DNA of 64,000 nucleotides from Aureococcus anophagefferens (lineage: Eukaryota > Sar > Pelagophyceae > Pelagomonadales > Pelagomonadaceae), in contig NW_008705565.1 of the NCBI RefSeq assembly GCF_000186865.1, forward strand, positions 2,328,313 to 2,392,312, read 5' to 3'. The first letter of the stretch is position 1, and every line of letters begins with the position of its first letter. The translations under genes were made by a program, and so were the position numbers. The notes under the pieces are model-generated. The model was not told where the DNA came from and searched no databases. It worked only from the letters and a program-made list of their open reading frames with translations. Of this stretch, positions 26,500 through 34,666 are shown piece by piece.

Positions 26500-29400
26500 A
26501 TGGGCCGCGTCCCCTTCTTCCTCGTCGTCGTCGCCGCCGCGCGAGCCGACGATGCCCCGCGCTGCGCCGACGACCCGTTCTGGATCGCCGCGGACGCCGG
26601 CGGCCGCCGGCGCACCTGCGGCTGGGTGAGCCGGCGGCCCGACGCCGCGCGCTGCGCGCTCGCCGACGCGCGCGGCGTCGCCGCCTTCCGGTCGTGCTGC
26701 GCGTGCGCGGAGGTCCTGGCGCCCGTCCGTAAAACCGCGACGACGCTCTCCATCACGACGACCCCGGAGGCCGTGACGTGCTCCGGCGCCGGCGCGCTCT
26801 TCGGAAGACCGGGCCCCAAGGCGGACCCGATCGCGGGCTGCGCGGTCTCCGAGAGCGAGGCGCGGGCGCGCTACTACCCGCGCGAGTGGGGCACGGACGA
26901 CGTCGTCGACGTCACCCTCCACCGCGACGGCGCCGTGTCGACGGCGAACCCCTACGGCGCTGTGGGCTTCGCGGCCTGGGCGACCGCAGGCGTCGTCTAC
27001 GGCGGGTCAGATGGTGCTGAAGTCGACGCCTACACCGCGGCGGACCTGGCCGCGTTCCTCGAATCCGACGACGCCCTCGTCATCCACGTGCGCGCGGACT
27101 TCGCGATGCCCCAGGTCGTGCTCTACGACCGGAGCGACAAGACCGTCGAGGGCCACCGCCACACGTTGCGCTGGAGCGACGACACGGACTCCAAGTCCAT
27201 GTTCGTGTTCTGGGACTGCTGGAACATCGTCTTTCGGGAGTTGCGGCTCGAGCAGGGCGAGGCCGACTCGCCGGGCGCGGACGTCTTCTACCTCCGCGGC
27301 GGCCACCACTTCCTCTTCGACAAGCTCACGTTCGACTACGAGGGCTGCAACACGGAGACGTGCGACGAGTCGATGCACTTCCAGTCGCCCGTGACCTTCG
27401 TGACGGTCCAGCGCTGCCTCTTCGACACCTACAAGCAGAACATGAACATCAAGCACGGGAGCCGGCTCGGCAACTACGGCTACGACGACAAGTCCGCGCG
27501 GATCACGTTCTACGAGAATTTGTTTTTGAACGGCAACTCGCGGGAGCCCAAGATCGACGTGGGCTGGGTCCACCTCGTGAACACGCTCTGGATCGACGAG
27601 GACGCGCACAGCTACTACGGCATCCGCGCGATCGCCGAGGGCGACGTGCTGCCGGAGGTGCTCGTCGAGGGGGCCTACGTGGAGAACTTCGACAAGATCT
27701 ACTACCACGAGGAGGGCGGGCTCATCGCCGAGGACTTTTGCAACGTCGACGAGTTCTCGCGGGACCGCGCGTCGACGCCCCGGGCCAAGGCCGACCTCTC
27801 GTGGTGCGCGCCCTACGACTACTACCGCATGGACCCCTTCGACTGCCACGAGATCGCGCGCGTCCGCGCGAACGCCGGGGCCGTCGTCGGCACGACGGGC
27901 GCGCCGTCGGCGTCGCCCGCGCCCTCGGCCGCGCCGTCGCGCGCGCCGTCCTACGCGCCGACGGCGCCGCCGACGCGCTACGCGCCGAGCCCGGGCCCGT
28001 CGACCTACGCGCCGACGGGCGTCGCCGCGCCCTCGCGCCCGCCGTCGGCGCCGCCCACGGTCGCCGCCGCGCCGTGGCACAAGCGGGGCGCGCCGTCGAA
28101 GGACTGCGCCTGGGTCGCGGACTACGCGCCGCGCTGCGCCGTCGTCGGCGACGACGGCTCGCTCGCCGCGGACGCCTGCGTTTCCTGCGGCGGCAGCGTC
28201 GCGCCGACGCTCCAGGCGTCGGCGCCGCCGAGCGGCGCGCGTCGGCGGCTCCGCGCGGGCCATCCACGCGGGGCGCATGGGCCTCTACGTCTCCGCCGGC
28301 GAGGAGTGCGGCGGCCGGCCCTTCTACGACTGCGCGGACTGCCCGAGCCACTCGGCGCTCTACTACGACGACGGCCTCGGCTACTGGTTCGTCGGGCCCA
28401 ACGGCTGCGGCTCGCATACCGTGGCCATGTACGCCGTCGACGGCGCGCGGAGCCCGGACCGCGTGGCCGTCGCGTGGCGCGAGTGGGACGGCGCCGGCTG
28501 GGCCGCGAGCGACGGGGCCGTGACGGCCGTCGGCCCCGCGCCGACGCGCGCGCCGTCGGCGTCGACGCCGCCGTCGCTCGCGCCGTCGGCGGCGCCGTCG
28601 CTGTCGCCGCGGCCGTCGGGCCTCCCGACGCTCCTGCCCGCGCCGTCGCCGACGACGGCCGCGCCGGCGCCCGCGCCGACGACGGCCGCGCCGTCGCCCG
28701 CGCCGTCGACGGCGGCCCCGTCGGCCGCGCCCTGCGGCGCCGTCGCCGTCGCCGGCTCGGACCGGTCCATCCACGCGAGCCGAATGGGGGTCTATGTGTC
28801 TCGCGGCGACGCCTGCGCCGGCCGGCCCTTCTACGAGTGCCTCGACTGCGCGGGCGCCTCGGCGCTCTACTACGACGACGAGCTAAACTACTGGTTCGTG
28901 GGCCCCAACGGCTGCGGCTCGCTGACCGTGGCCATGTACGTCGTCGACGCCGCGCGGTCGCCGGACCTCGCGGCGGCGACGTGGCGCGAGTGGGACGGGT
29001 CGGGCTGGTCGCTCTCGAACGCGACGCTGTCGTGCCTCCCCGCGCCGACGCCCGCGCCGAGCGCGGCCCCGACGCCGGCGCCCTCGACGGCCGCGCCGAC
29101 CTTGTCCGTCGCGCCGACGTCGCCCGCGCCGAGCACGGCGCCGTCGTTTGGGCCGAGCGTGCTGCCCGCGCCGCTCCCGACGACGGCCGCGCCGTCGGCC
29201 GCGCCGTCGCCGCGGCCCTCCGCCGCGCCGGCGCCGGCGCCCTCGGCCGCGCCGTCGCCGGCGCCGTCGGTCGCGCCCGTTNNNNNNNNNNNNNNNNNNN
29301 NNNNNNNNNNNNNNNNNNNNNNNNNNNNNNNNNNNNNNNNNNNNNNNNNNNNNNNNNNNNNNNNNNNNNNNNNNNNNNNNNNNNNNNNNNNNNNNNNNNN

Positions 29401-30366
29401 NNNNNNNNNNNNNNNNNNNNNNNNNNNNNNNNNNNNNNNNNNNNNNNNNNNNNNNNNNNNNNNNNNNNNNNNNNNNNNNNNNNNNNNNNNNNNNNNNNNN
29501 NNNNNNNNNNNNNNNNNNNNNNNNNNNNNNNNNNNNNNNNNNNNNNNNNNNNNNNNNNNNNNNNNNNNNNNNNNNNNNNNNNNNNNNNNNNNNNNNNNNN
29601 CGCGCCGGCCCCCGCGCCGTCGCGAGCCCCGTCCGCCGCGCCCGCGCCGCGGCCCACGCCGGCGCCCGCGCCGCGGCCGACCGGCGGGTCCTGCGAGGAC
29701 AGCGCGTCGTGGCACCAGGCCGGCAAGCCGAGCCGCGGCTGCGCCTACGTCGCGGGCAAGGCGTCGCGCTGCTCCAAGGAGGACGCCGACGGCGTCTCCG
29801 CCGCCGACGCGTGCGAGCGCGCGTGCGGGCGCTGCGACGAGCCGGCGGCGTGCGAGGACAGCGCGTCGTGGTACGCGAAGAAAGCCAAGAAGGACTGCGA
29901 CTACGTCGCCGAGCAGCCCGAGGAGCGATGCGGCAAGAAGGGCCTCGACGCCATCCGCGCGATCGTCGCCTGTCCGGCGGCCTGCGGCGCGTGCGACGAC
30001 GACTGCGCGGACTCGGCGTCGTGGTACTCGAAGAAGAGCAAGAAGGACTGCGCCTACGTCGCCGCGGACCCGGGGAAGCGCTGCTCGAAGCAGGGCCAGG
30101 GCTCGATCCGCGCCGAGGACGCGTGCCCCGCGGCCTGCGGCGCGTGCGACACGCCGGCGCCGTCGTCGGCCGCCGTCGACGCGGCGTGCGCGGACTCGTC
30201 GTCCTGGACCGAGGCGGGCCGGCCGAGCCGCGGCTGCGCCTACGTCGCCGACAAGCCGTCCGAGAAGCGCTGCGGCAAGGAGGACGAGTCCGGCGTGTTG
30301 GCTTCGGCCGCGTGCGCGGCCGCGTGCGGCGCGTGCGGGCCGCCGCCCGTCTCGCCCTTCGGCTAA
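26500..30366 (+). CDS. Secreted modular protein: ShK-like, pectate-lyase-like beta-helix, repeated surface domains
   Basis: The start MGRVPFFLVVVAAARA is a signal peptide. An ShK-like Cys domain (DPFWIAADAGGRRRTCGW to CCACAE) follows. Residues ~90-460 are a parallel beta-helix like polysaccharide lyase family 1 (FVFWDCWNIVFRELRLE, GGHHFLFDKLTFDYEG, ITFYENLFLNGNSREPKID, VGWVHLVNTLW). PAPS/PTxAP linkers come next, then an ShK-like unit. The frame then shifts by one phase between about 28195 and 28247 and encodes two copies of a ~75-residue domain (RMGLYVSAGEECGGRPFY, ALYYDDGLGYWFVGPNGCGS, WREWDG). After 319 N, four ShK-like repeats (CEDSASW to ACGRC type) end the gene. Lyase activity is not assured; catalytic residues are unclear. 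Frame breaks mean the model is incomplete. Confidence 0.7.
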   Translation: MGRVPFFLVVVAAARADDAPRCADDPFWIAADAGGRRRTCGWVSRRPDAARCALADARGVAAFRSCCACAEVLAPVRKTATTLSITTTPEAVTCSGAGALFGRPGPKADPIAGCAVSESEARARYYPREWGTDDVVDVTLHRDGAVSTANPYGAVGFAAWATAGVVYGGSDGAEVDAYTAADLAAFLESDDALVIHVRADFAMPQVVLYDRSDKTVEGHRHTLRWSDDTDSKSMFVFWDCWNIVFRELRLEQGEADSPGADVFYLRGGHHFLFDKLTFDYEGCNTETCDESMHFQSPVTFVTVQRCLFDTYKQNMNIKHGSRLGNYGYDDKSARITFYENLFLNGNSREPKIDVGWVHLVNTLWIDEDAHSYYGIRAIAEGDVLPEVLVEGAYVENFDKIYYHEEGGLIAEDFCNVDEFSRDRASTPRAKADLSWCAPYDYYRMDPFDCHEIARVRANAGAVVGTTGAPSASPAPSAAPSRAPSYAPTAPPTRYAPSPGPSTYAPTGVAAPSRPPSAPPTVAAAPWHKRGAPSKDCAWVADYAPRCAVVGDDGSLAADACVSCGGSVAPTLQASAPPSGARRRLRAGHPRGAHGPLRLRRRGVRRPALLRLRGLPEPLGALLRRRPRLLVRRAQRLRLAYRGHVRRRRRAEPGPRGRRVARVGRRRLGRERRGRDGRRPRADARAVGVDAAVARAVGGAVAVAAAVGPPDAPARAVADDGRAGARADDGRAVARAVDGGPVGRALRRRRRRRLGPVHPREPNGGLCVSRRRLRRPALLRVPRLRGRLGALLRRRAKLLVRGPQRLRLADRGHVRRRRRAVAGPRGGDVARVGRVGLVALERDAVVPPRADARAERGPDAGALDGRADLVRRADVARAEHGAVVWAERAARAAPDDGRAVGRAVAAALRRAGAGALGRAVAGAVGRARXXXXXXXXXXXXXXXXXXXXXXXXXXXXXXXXXXXXXXXXXXXXXXXXXXXXXXXXXXXXXXXXXXXXXXXXXXXXXXXXXXXXXXXXXXXXXXXXXXXXXXXXXXXAPAPAPSRAPSAAPAPRPTPAPAPRPTGGSCEDSASWHQAGKPSRGCAYVAGKASRCSKEDADGVSAADACERACGRCDEPAACEDSASWYAKKAKKDCDYVAEQPEERCGKKGLDAIRAIVACPAACGACDDDCADSASWYSKKSKKDCAYVAADPGKRCSKQGQGSIRAEDACPAACGACDTPAPSSAAVDAACADSSSWTEAGRPSRGCAYVADKPSEKRCGKEDESGVLASAACAAACGACGPPPVSPFG
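29282..29600. other. Assembly gap (319 N) in a PAPS-linker region
   Basis: The N run falls inside a repetitive Pro/Ala/Ser-coding stretch, where short near-identical repeats would collapse an assembly. The reading frame differs on the two sides, so the true gap length is not the N length. Confidence 0.95.
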
Positions 30367-30438
30367 ATAACCTGTGTCACGGTGACTCTCGCCCGTGCGC
30401 GCGCCGCCCGTCTCGCCCTTCGGCTAAATAACCTGTGT
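30341..30438. repeat. Duplicated 3' end of the modular secreted protein gene
   Basis: The 37-bp word at 30341..30377, which holds the last codons, the TAA and the start of the 3' flank (CGCCCTTCGGCTAAATAACC), is repeated at 30402..30438, 61 bp downstream. The second copy is outside the coding frame. Confidence 0.9.
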
Positions 30439-30482
30439 TGTGTGTGTACTCCTCGATGCCGCCCGTGCTTCTAGGCAGCGAA

Positions 30483-31202
30483 TTACTCCTCGATCTCCAG
30501 GCGGCAGACGGGGCAGATGCGGCTCGACTCGAACCACTGCATGAGCGTGTCCCGCGCGAACGCGTGGCCGCAGACGAGTTCGACCGCGGGCGCGCCCGCG
30601 GGCAGCACGTCCTTCGTGATCGGGTCCTCGAGGGGCGCGTCGAGGGGCCGCTCGACGAGCGCGGCCTTGGCCGCGGCCGAGAGCCCCCGTTTGTAGTTCT
30701 CGTCGTCGAGGCGCGAGAGCGCCTCGTAGTCGGCGCCGCGCGCGTCGCCGTCGTCCTCGTAGACGGGCTCCTCGGCCTCGTGGCCCAGCGCCTCGGCGTG
30801 CGCGACGAGCGCGCGCGCGCTGCAGAAGGCGCGGCCGCAGGAGCACCAGTGGGGCTCCTCGCCGACGCGCGGCTCCTCGCCGCCGCAGTGGCTCACGAGC
30901 GCCGCCTTGCTCGTGAACTGCGCGCCGCACATGGGGCAGACGCAGGACCCGTCCTCGGCGACGGCGACGGCGCCGTCGCCGTCGCCGCCGCCGTAGTCGC
31001 CGTGGGCGCCCTCGGGCGCGTGCCCCGTCGCCTCGCAGTGGCCCGCGAGCGACTGCGGCGAGCAGAACGTGGACCCGCAGGAGCAGTAGTAGGGCTCCTC
31101 GTCCGGCTCGGGCAGGAAGCCGCCGCAGTGCTCGATGAGCTGCGCCTCGCTCGGGAACGTCGCCGCGCAGAGCGGGCAGGCGACGGCCGCCATGGAGGCC
31201 AT
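30483..31202 (-). CDS. Zinc-finger protein with C-terminal RING/U-box-like domain
   Basis: 239 residues. The N-terminal half has paired fingers: CPLCAATFPSEAQLIEHC and CSCGSTFCSPQSLAGHCEATGH, repeated as CPMCGAQFTSKAALVSHC and CSCGRAFCSARALVAHAEALGH. Each is a C2H2- or C2HC-type unit. The C-terminal ~50 residues read LEDPITKDVLP, VELVCGHAFARDTLMQWF and RICPVCRLEIEE. This is a RING-like fold that keeps the CGH and CPxC pairs but lacks the first CxxC, so it lies between RING and U-box. An E3 ubiquitin ligase role is inferred. Two Met starts lie three codons apart; either is possible. Confidence 0.75.
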   Translation of the reverse strand: MASMAAVACPLCAATFPSEAQLIEHCGGFLPEPDEEPYYCSCGSTFCSPQSLAGHCEATGHAPEGAHGDYGGGDGDGAVAVAEDGSCVCPMCGAQFTSKAALVSHCGGEEPRVGEEPHWCSCGRAFCSARALVAHAEALGHEAEEPVYEDDGDARGADYEALSRLDDENYKRGLSAAAKAALVERPLDAPLEDPITKDVLPAGAPAVELVCGHAFARDTLMQWFESSRICPVCRLEIEE

Positions 31203-31556
31203 GGTTTTGGTGGCGCGCGGCGGCGCGCCGCGGCGGAGCGCTGCGCGGTTGTTGGCGCGACGGCGGCGACGGGACGCGACGAGCGGCGCCGAGTCAAGGC
31301 GCGCGGACCCAGGCCGCGGACCGCGTCGACGTCGACGTCGATGGACAGCACCTCGTGGATGCTCTTGTCACTTCGCTCATTCCTGCCACAGCCATCATGG
31401 GGCCGATGTCTTGCGCTCCCAGCCCATCTTTCTAACCACATTTGCTGGCCGACTCGGCGCCCGTGAGCGCCACTAAACCTCCTGCTACCAGCGCGCCCAC
31501 TCGCGCCGCCCGAGGCTCATCGTCGCAGCCTCCAGGCAAAAAGTCCTCGCAGCCCG
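31203..31556. other. Divergent 354-bp promoter region, no gene seen
   Basis: This spacer separates the divergent zinc-finger and mitochondrial-carrier genes. I see no conserved element, TATA-like box or open frame worth reporting. Confidence 0.4.
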
Positions 31557-32363
31557 ATGGCTGCGCACTCGTCCTTGGACACGGCGATCACCTTCGCGAG
31601 CGGCGCCGCCTACGGCGTGACGACCGTCGCCGTCGGCCAGCCCTTCGACACGATCAAAACCATCCAGCAGTCGGCGCCCGCGGGCAAGCGGGAGTCGATC
31701 CTCACGATCGGCCGCCACCTCTACGCCGCGTCGGGCCTCCGCGGCCTCTGGCGCGGGTCGATGCCCCTGGTGCTCGGCGGCACGTTCATGCGGTCGGCCC
31801 AGTTCGGCTGCAACGACCTCGCGCGCGACGCCCTGCGCGACACGGCGCTGCCGCGGTTCCGCATCGGCGGGTTGGTGGACACGCACGTACTCGTCGCGGG
31901 CATGTTCGGCGGCGTCGGCCGCGCGCTCGTCGAGGGGCCGACGGAGTACGTGAAGATCCGGCAGCAGATCCTCGGGCCCTGGCGCGCGACGGAGGCGCTC
32001 CGGGGGCTGGGGATCACGATCGGGCGGAACACGGCGCTTTTCGCGGTCTTCGTGTGCTGGCTGGACCTGGCGAAGCCCCTGGGGCTGCACCCCTTCTTCT
32101 ACGGCGCGCTGTGCTCGAACCTGAGCTGGCTCATGCTCTGGCCGGCGGACGTCGTCAAGACGCAGCGCCAGAGCGGCAAGCACGGCGACGCGTCCGCGTT
32201 CGCCCTGCTCGCGCGCGCCGCGCGGACGGGCACGCTCTACCGCGGCCTGCTCCCGGGGCTCATCCGGTCCTCCGTGGCGAACGGCACGTCCATGAGCGTC
32301 TACAAGTTCGTCCACGCGGAGCTCTCGAGGCTCGCGGGCGTCGAGCAGCACAGCAACATCTAA
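31557..32363 (+). CDS. Mitochondrial carrier family (SLC25) protein
   Basis: 268 residues starting MAAHSSLDTAITFASG. Three repeats of ~85 residues each carry the carrier signature PX[DE]XX[KR]: PFDTIK, PTEYVK and PADVVK. Typical G-x-x-G-L-(W/Y)-R-G helices follow the first and third (GLRGLWRGSMP and GTLYRGLLPGLIR). The protein is an inner mitochondrial membrane exchanger of small metabolites. Contact-site residues are not enough to name the substrate. GRNTALFAVFVCWLD in repeat 2 is less canonical. The gene is intact and intron-free. It is divergent from the zinc-finger gene. Confidence 0.9.
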   Translation: MAAHSSLDTAITFASGAAYGVTTVAVGQPFDTIKTIQQSAPAGKRESILTIGRHLYAASGLRGLWRGSMPLVLGGTFMRSAQFGCNDLARDALRDTALPRFRIGGLVDTHVLVAGMFGGVGRALVEGPTEYVKIRQQILGPWRATEALRGLGITIGRNTALFAVFVCWLDLAKPLGLHPFFYGALCSNLSWLMLWPADVVKTQRQSGKHGDASAFALLARAARTGTLYRGLLPGLIRSSVANGTSMSVYKFVHAELSRLAGVEQHSNI

Positions 32364-32625
32364 ACGCGCCTCTTTAGTGGTCGCAAGAGGGGCGCGCCTC
32401 GGCGGCGGCGGACGCGGCGGCCGTACCTGTGAAACGCCGCCTGGGCCAGAGTCCTCCATAAACCTGGGGACCTGTCTGCGGGCAAGGCTGTGGGCGCGAG
32501 AACTTCAACGACTTCAAGCAGAGGGGAATGTTTACTGCAACGGCAGATTTCATCGATCGGCCGACTGATCGAGCGCAGCTCCAGCCGCGGTTCGGTGCGC
32601 GCGCCGCGCCGACAGCGGACCAAGG

Positions 32626-33516
32626 ATGGCCGCCTCCGGCGCCCGCCTCATCCCCATGGCGTTCGCCGGCTTCGGCGGCGCGGCCGTGTTCCAGAACTCT
32701 GAGAAGGCGTTGGAGTACGTCGGCGAACTGCTGCGGCTCGTCCTCGGCCGCGTCGACCGGCTCGGCGGCGCCGGGGGCGGGGGCGGGGGCGACGCGGCGC
32801 TCCTCGAGCGGCTCAACTCGCTGGCGACGAAGGTCGACGTCGCGCTGCTCAACGCGCGCGCGGCGCCCGCGCCGACGGTCGTCGTCCGCGACGGCGGGAG
32901 CGGCGCGGGCGCGCGCGCGGCCGTCGCGGGCGCCGCGGCGCTCGTCTTGTACGCCAAGGTGCGGGGCTACGGGTTGAGCGACCTCAAGCCCGTGACGGCG
33001 AAGACGCTCACGTCGGCCATGGGCAGCGTGGGCAAGAGCTTGGGCGCCGTGAGCGATTTGGTCTCGAACGTCCGGTCCGCGCTCACGGAGCGCATCGACA
33101 AGGTGAGCCAGTCCGTGGACGACGTCCACGAGGAGCTCGGCGAGGTCCACGAGGGCGTCGAGGAGGCCAAGCAGGAGATCGTGGCCACGCGCGAGGTCAT
33201 CGACGACATCGCGCTCAAGCAGGACTATTCCGCGCGGGGCATCCACGCGCTCTGCGGCGTCGTCAGCGAGCTGCTCAAGAACGCGGCTACGACGCCGGCC
33301 ATCGCCAACCTCCAGAATTTTACGCTCATCGGCGCGAGGACCCGCGGCGTCACGCCGCCGCCGCTCCACGACGCGCCGAGCCGGCCGCCGCTCGCGCCGC
33401 CGCGGGACCCCGCGGACGACCTCGACGACGGGACCGGCGCCGCGTCGGACCTCCAGGCGGCCATCAAGAACATCGAGGCCCTCGGAGCGCGCGCCCAGGA
33501 GGCTACATCGCCCTAG
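32626..33516 (+). CDS. DUF1664 family protein, organelle membrane associated
   Basis: 296 residues. The N-terminus (MAASGARLIPMAFAGFGGAAV) may be a leader. A Gly-rich loop, then a hydrophobic segment (AVAGAAALVLYAKV), is followed by the DUF1664 core at ~125-235: YGLSDLKPVTAKTLTSAMG, VGKSLGAVSDLVSNVRSAL, ERIDKVSQSVDDVHEELGE, EEAKQEIVATREVI. The pattern of one membrane helix and a long helical coiled coil is that of the plant DUF1664 proteins, which are placed in mitochondria or plastids with unknown function. The stop at 33514-33516 is two bases from the stop of the convergent kinase gene. Confidence 0.78.
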   Translation: MAASGARLIPMAFAGFGGAAVFQNSEKALEYVGELLRLVLGRVDRLGGAGGGGGGDAALLERLNSLATKVDVALLNARAAPAPTVVVRDGGSGAGARAAVAGAAALVLYAKVRGYGLSDLKPVTAKTLTSAMGSVGKSLGAVSDLVSNVRSALTERIDKVSQSVDDVHEELGEVHEGVEEAKQEIVATREVIDDIALKQDYSARGIHALCGVVSELLKNAATTPAIANLQNFTLIGARTRGVTPPPLHDAPSRPPLAPPRDPADDLDDGTGAASDLQAAIKNIEALGARAQEATSP

Positions 33517-33518
33517 CC

Positions 33519-34415
33519 TTAGTGGGGCGCGAGCTCCGGGGGCGGGTCCGCGGCGAAGTACGCGTCGCGGAGCGCGTCCGCGCAGGACGCGCGCGCGTTC
33601 GGGTCCAGCGCGAGGAGCCGCGCCACGAGGGGCGTCGCCGGCGTCGCGTTGAGCAGCGCGCCGAGGTCCTCGGACCGCGCGTCCGTGAATTTGACGTACT
33701 TGCGGAGGCTCGCGACGCCCGGCCACGACGCGTCGTCGGGCGACCCCAGGACCGCGAAGATCCGCGCGAGCTGGTCCGTCTCCGAGTCGCCGCGGAAGAC
33801 GGGCCGGCGCAGGGCGAGCTCGGCCAAAATGCAGCCCGCGCCCCAGGCGTCGACGCCCGGCCCGTAGTCCGCCGCGCCCAAGAGGAGCTCCGGCGGCCGG
33901 TACCACAGCGTGCAGCACTCGTAGGACATGCGGCCGCCCGGGTCCGCGACGTAGCGCGCGTAGCCAAAGTCCGCCAGCTTCAGCACGCCCGCCGCCGAAA
34001 TCAGCAGATTCGCCGGCTTGACGTCGCGGTGGAGCACGTGGTGCGAGTGCAGGAACGCGAGCGCGTCCAAGAGCATGAAGCCGTAGCCCTTGGCCACGCC
34101 GTCGTTTACGAGCGCGCCGCCGCCGTCGTAGAGCACCTTCTCCAGGTCCGTCGCCAGCAGCTCGAAGACGAGGCTCAGCGTCGCGTCGCCGCCGGGGTTC
34201 CGGAAGACGTCGAACAGCCGGACGACGTGCGGGTGCCGCGCGTCCCTCAGCATCTTGATCTCGCGCAGCACCTGGAAGTTGACGCCCTCGGCGCTGCCCG
34301 CGGCGCAGCGCACCTTCTTGATGGCCACCTCGACGCCGTCGGCCCTGCGCGTGGCCTTGCGCACGACGCCCCACTGGCCCTGGCCCAACGCCGTGCCCAC
34401 GTCGTAGCGGTCCAT
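33519..34415 (-). CDS. CDK7-like cyclin-dependent protein kinase
   Basis: 298 residues, a full kinase domain with almost no extensions. Features in order: Gly loop LGQGQWGVV, VAIKKV with the catalytic Lys, a PSTAIRE-region equivalent NFQVLREIKML, hinge VFELLATDLE, catalytic loop LHRDVKPANLL, DFGYAR, CCTLWYRPPELLLG, then GDSETDQLARIFAVLGSP. That last motif and WPGVASLRKYVKF are closest to CDK7, the CDK-activating and RNA polymerase II CTD kinase in TFIIH. The usual APE motif is PPE, and the T-loop lies in RMSYECCTLW. CDK7 identity is by similarity from memory, so CDK-family is firm and the subfamily less so. Confidence 0.85.
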   Translation of the reverse strand: MDRYDVGTALGQGQWGVVRKATRRADGVEVAIKKVRCAAGSAEGVNFQVLREIKMLRDARHPHVVRLFDVFRNPGGDATLSLVFELLATDLEKVLYDGGGALVNDGVAKGYGFMLLDALAFLHSHHVLHRDVKPANLLISAAGVLKLADFGYARYVADPGGRMSYECCTLWYRPPELLLGAADYGPGVDAWGAGCILAELALRRPVFRGDSETDQLARIFAVLGSPDDASWPGVASLRKYVKFTDARSEDLGALLNATPATPLVARLLALDPNARASCADALRDAYFAADPPPELAPH

Positions 34416-34666
34416 GGGCGGCGCGCGGCGGCGCGTCGGCGGCGGCGCGGAGCGCTGCGGCGCGGCGCGGAGCGACGCAGGAGGTGCGTGCCTCGCGGTC
34501 GCGACGGACGCGAAGCGCAGCGCTCAGCGGCGAGCGAGAGAGCCCATAGCTCGAGAGGCCTCTCAGCCGCTCGAGCGCTCGAGCCGACGGCCTCGGCGCG
34601 CTGCGCCCGCGCCCGCCGCGCCGCCCCGAACAGCGGTCGGCGCGTGTTACGCGCGGGTCGGCTAGC

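Noticed and set aside
27900..29780. CRISPR-like regular repeats in the PAPS-coding tract
   Set aside because: The periodicity comes from Pro-Ala-Pro-Ser/Thr codons in a linker; there are no unique spacers and the organism is a eukaryote.
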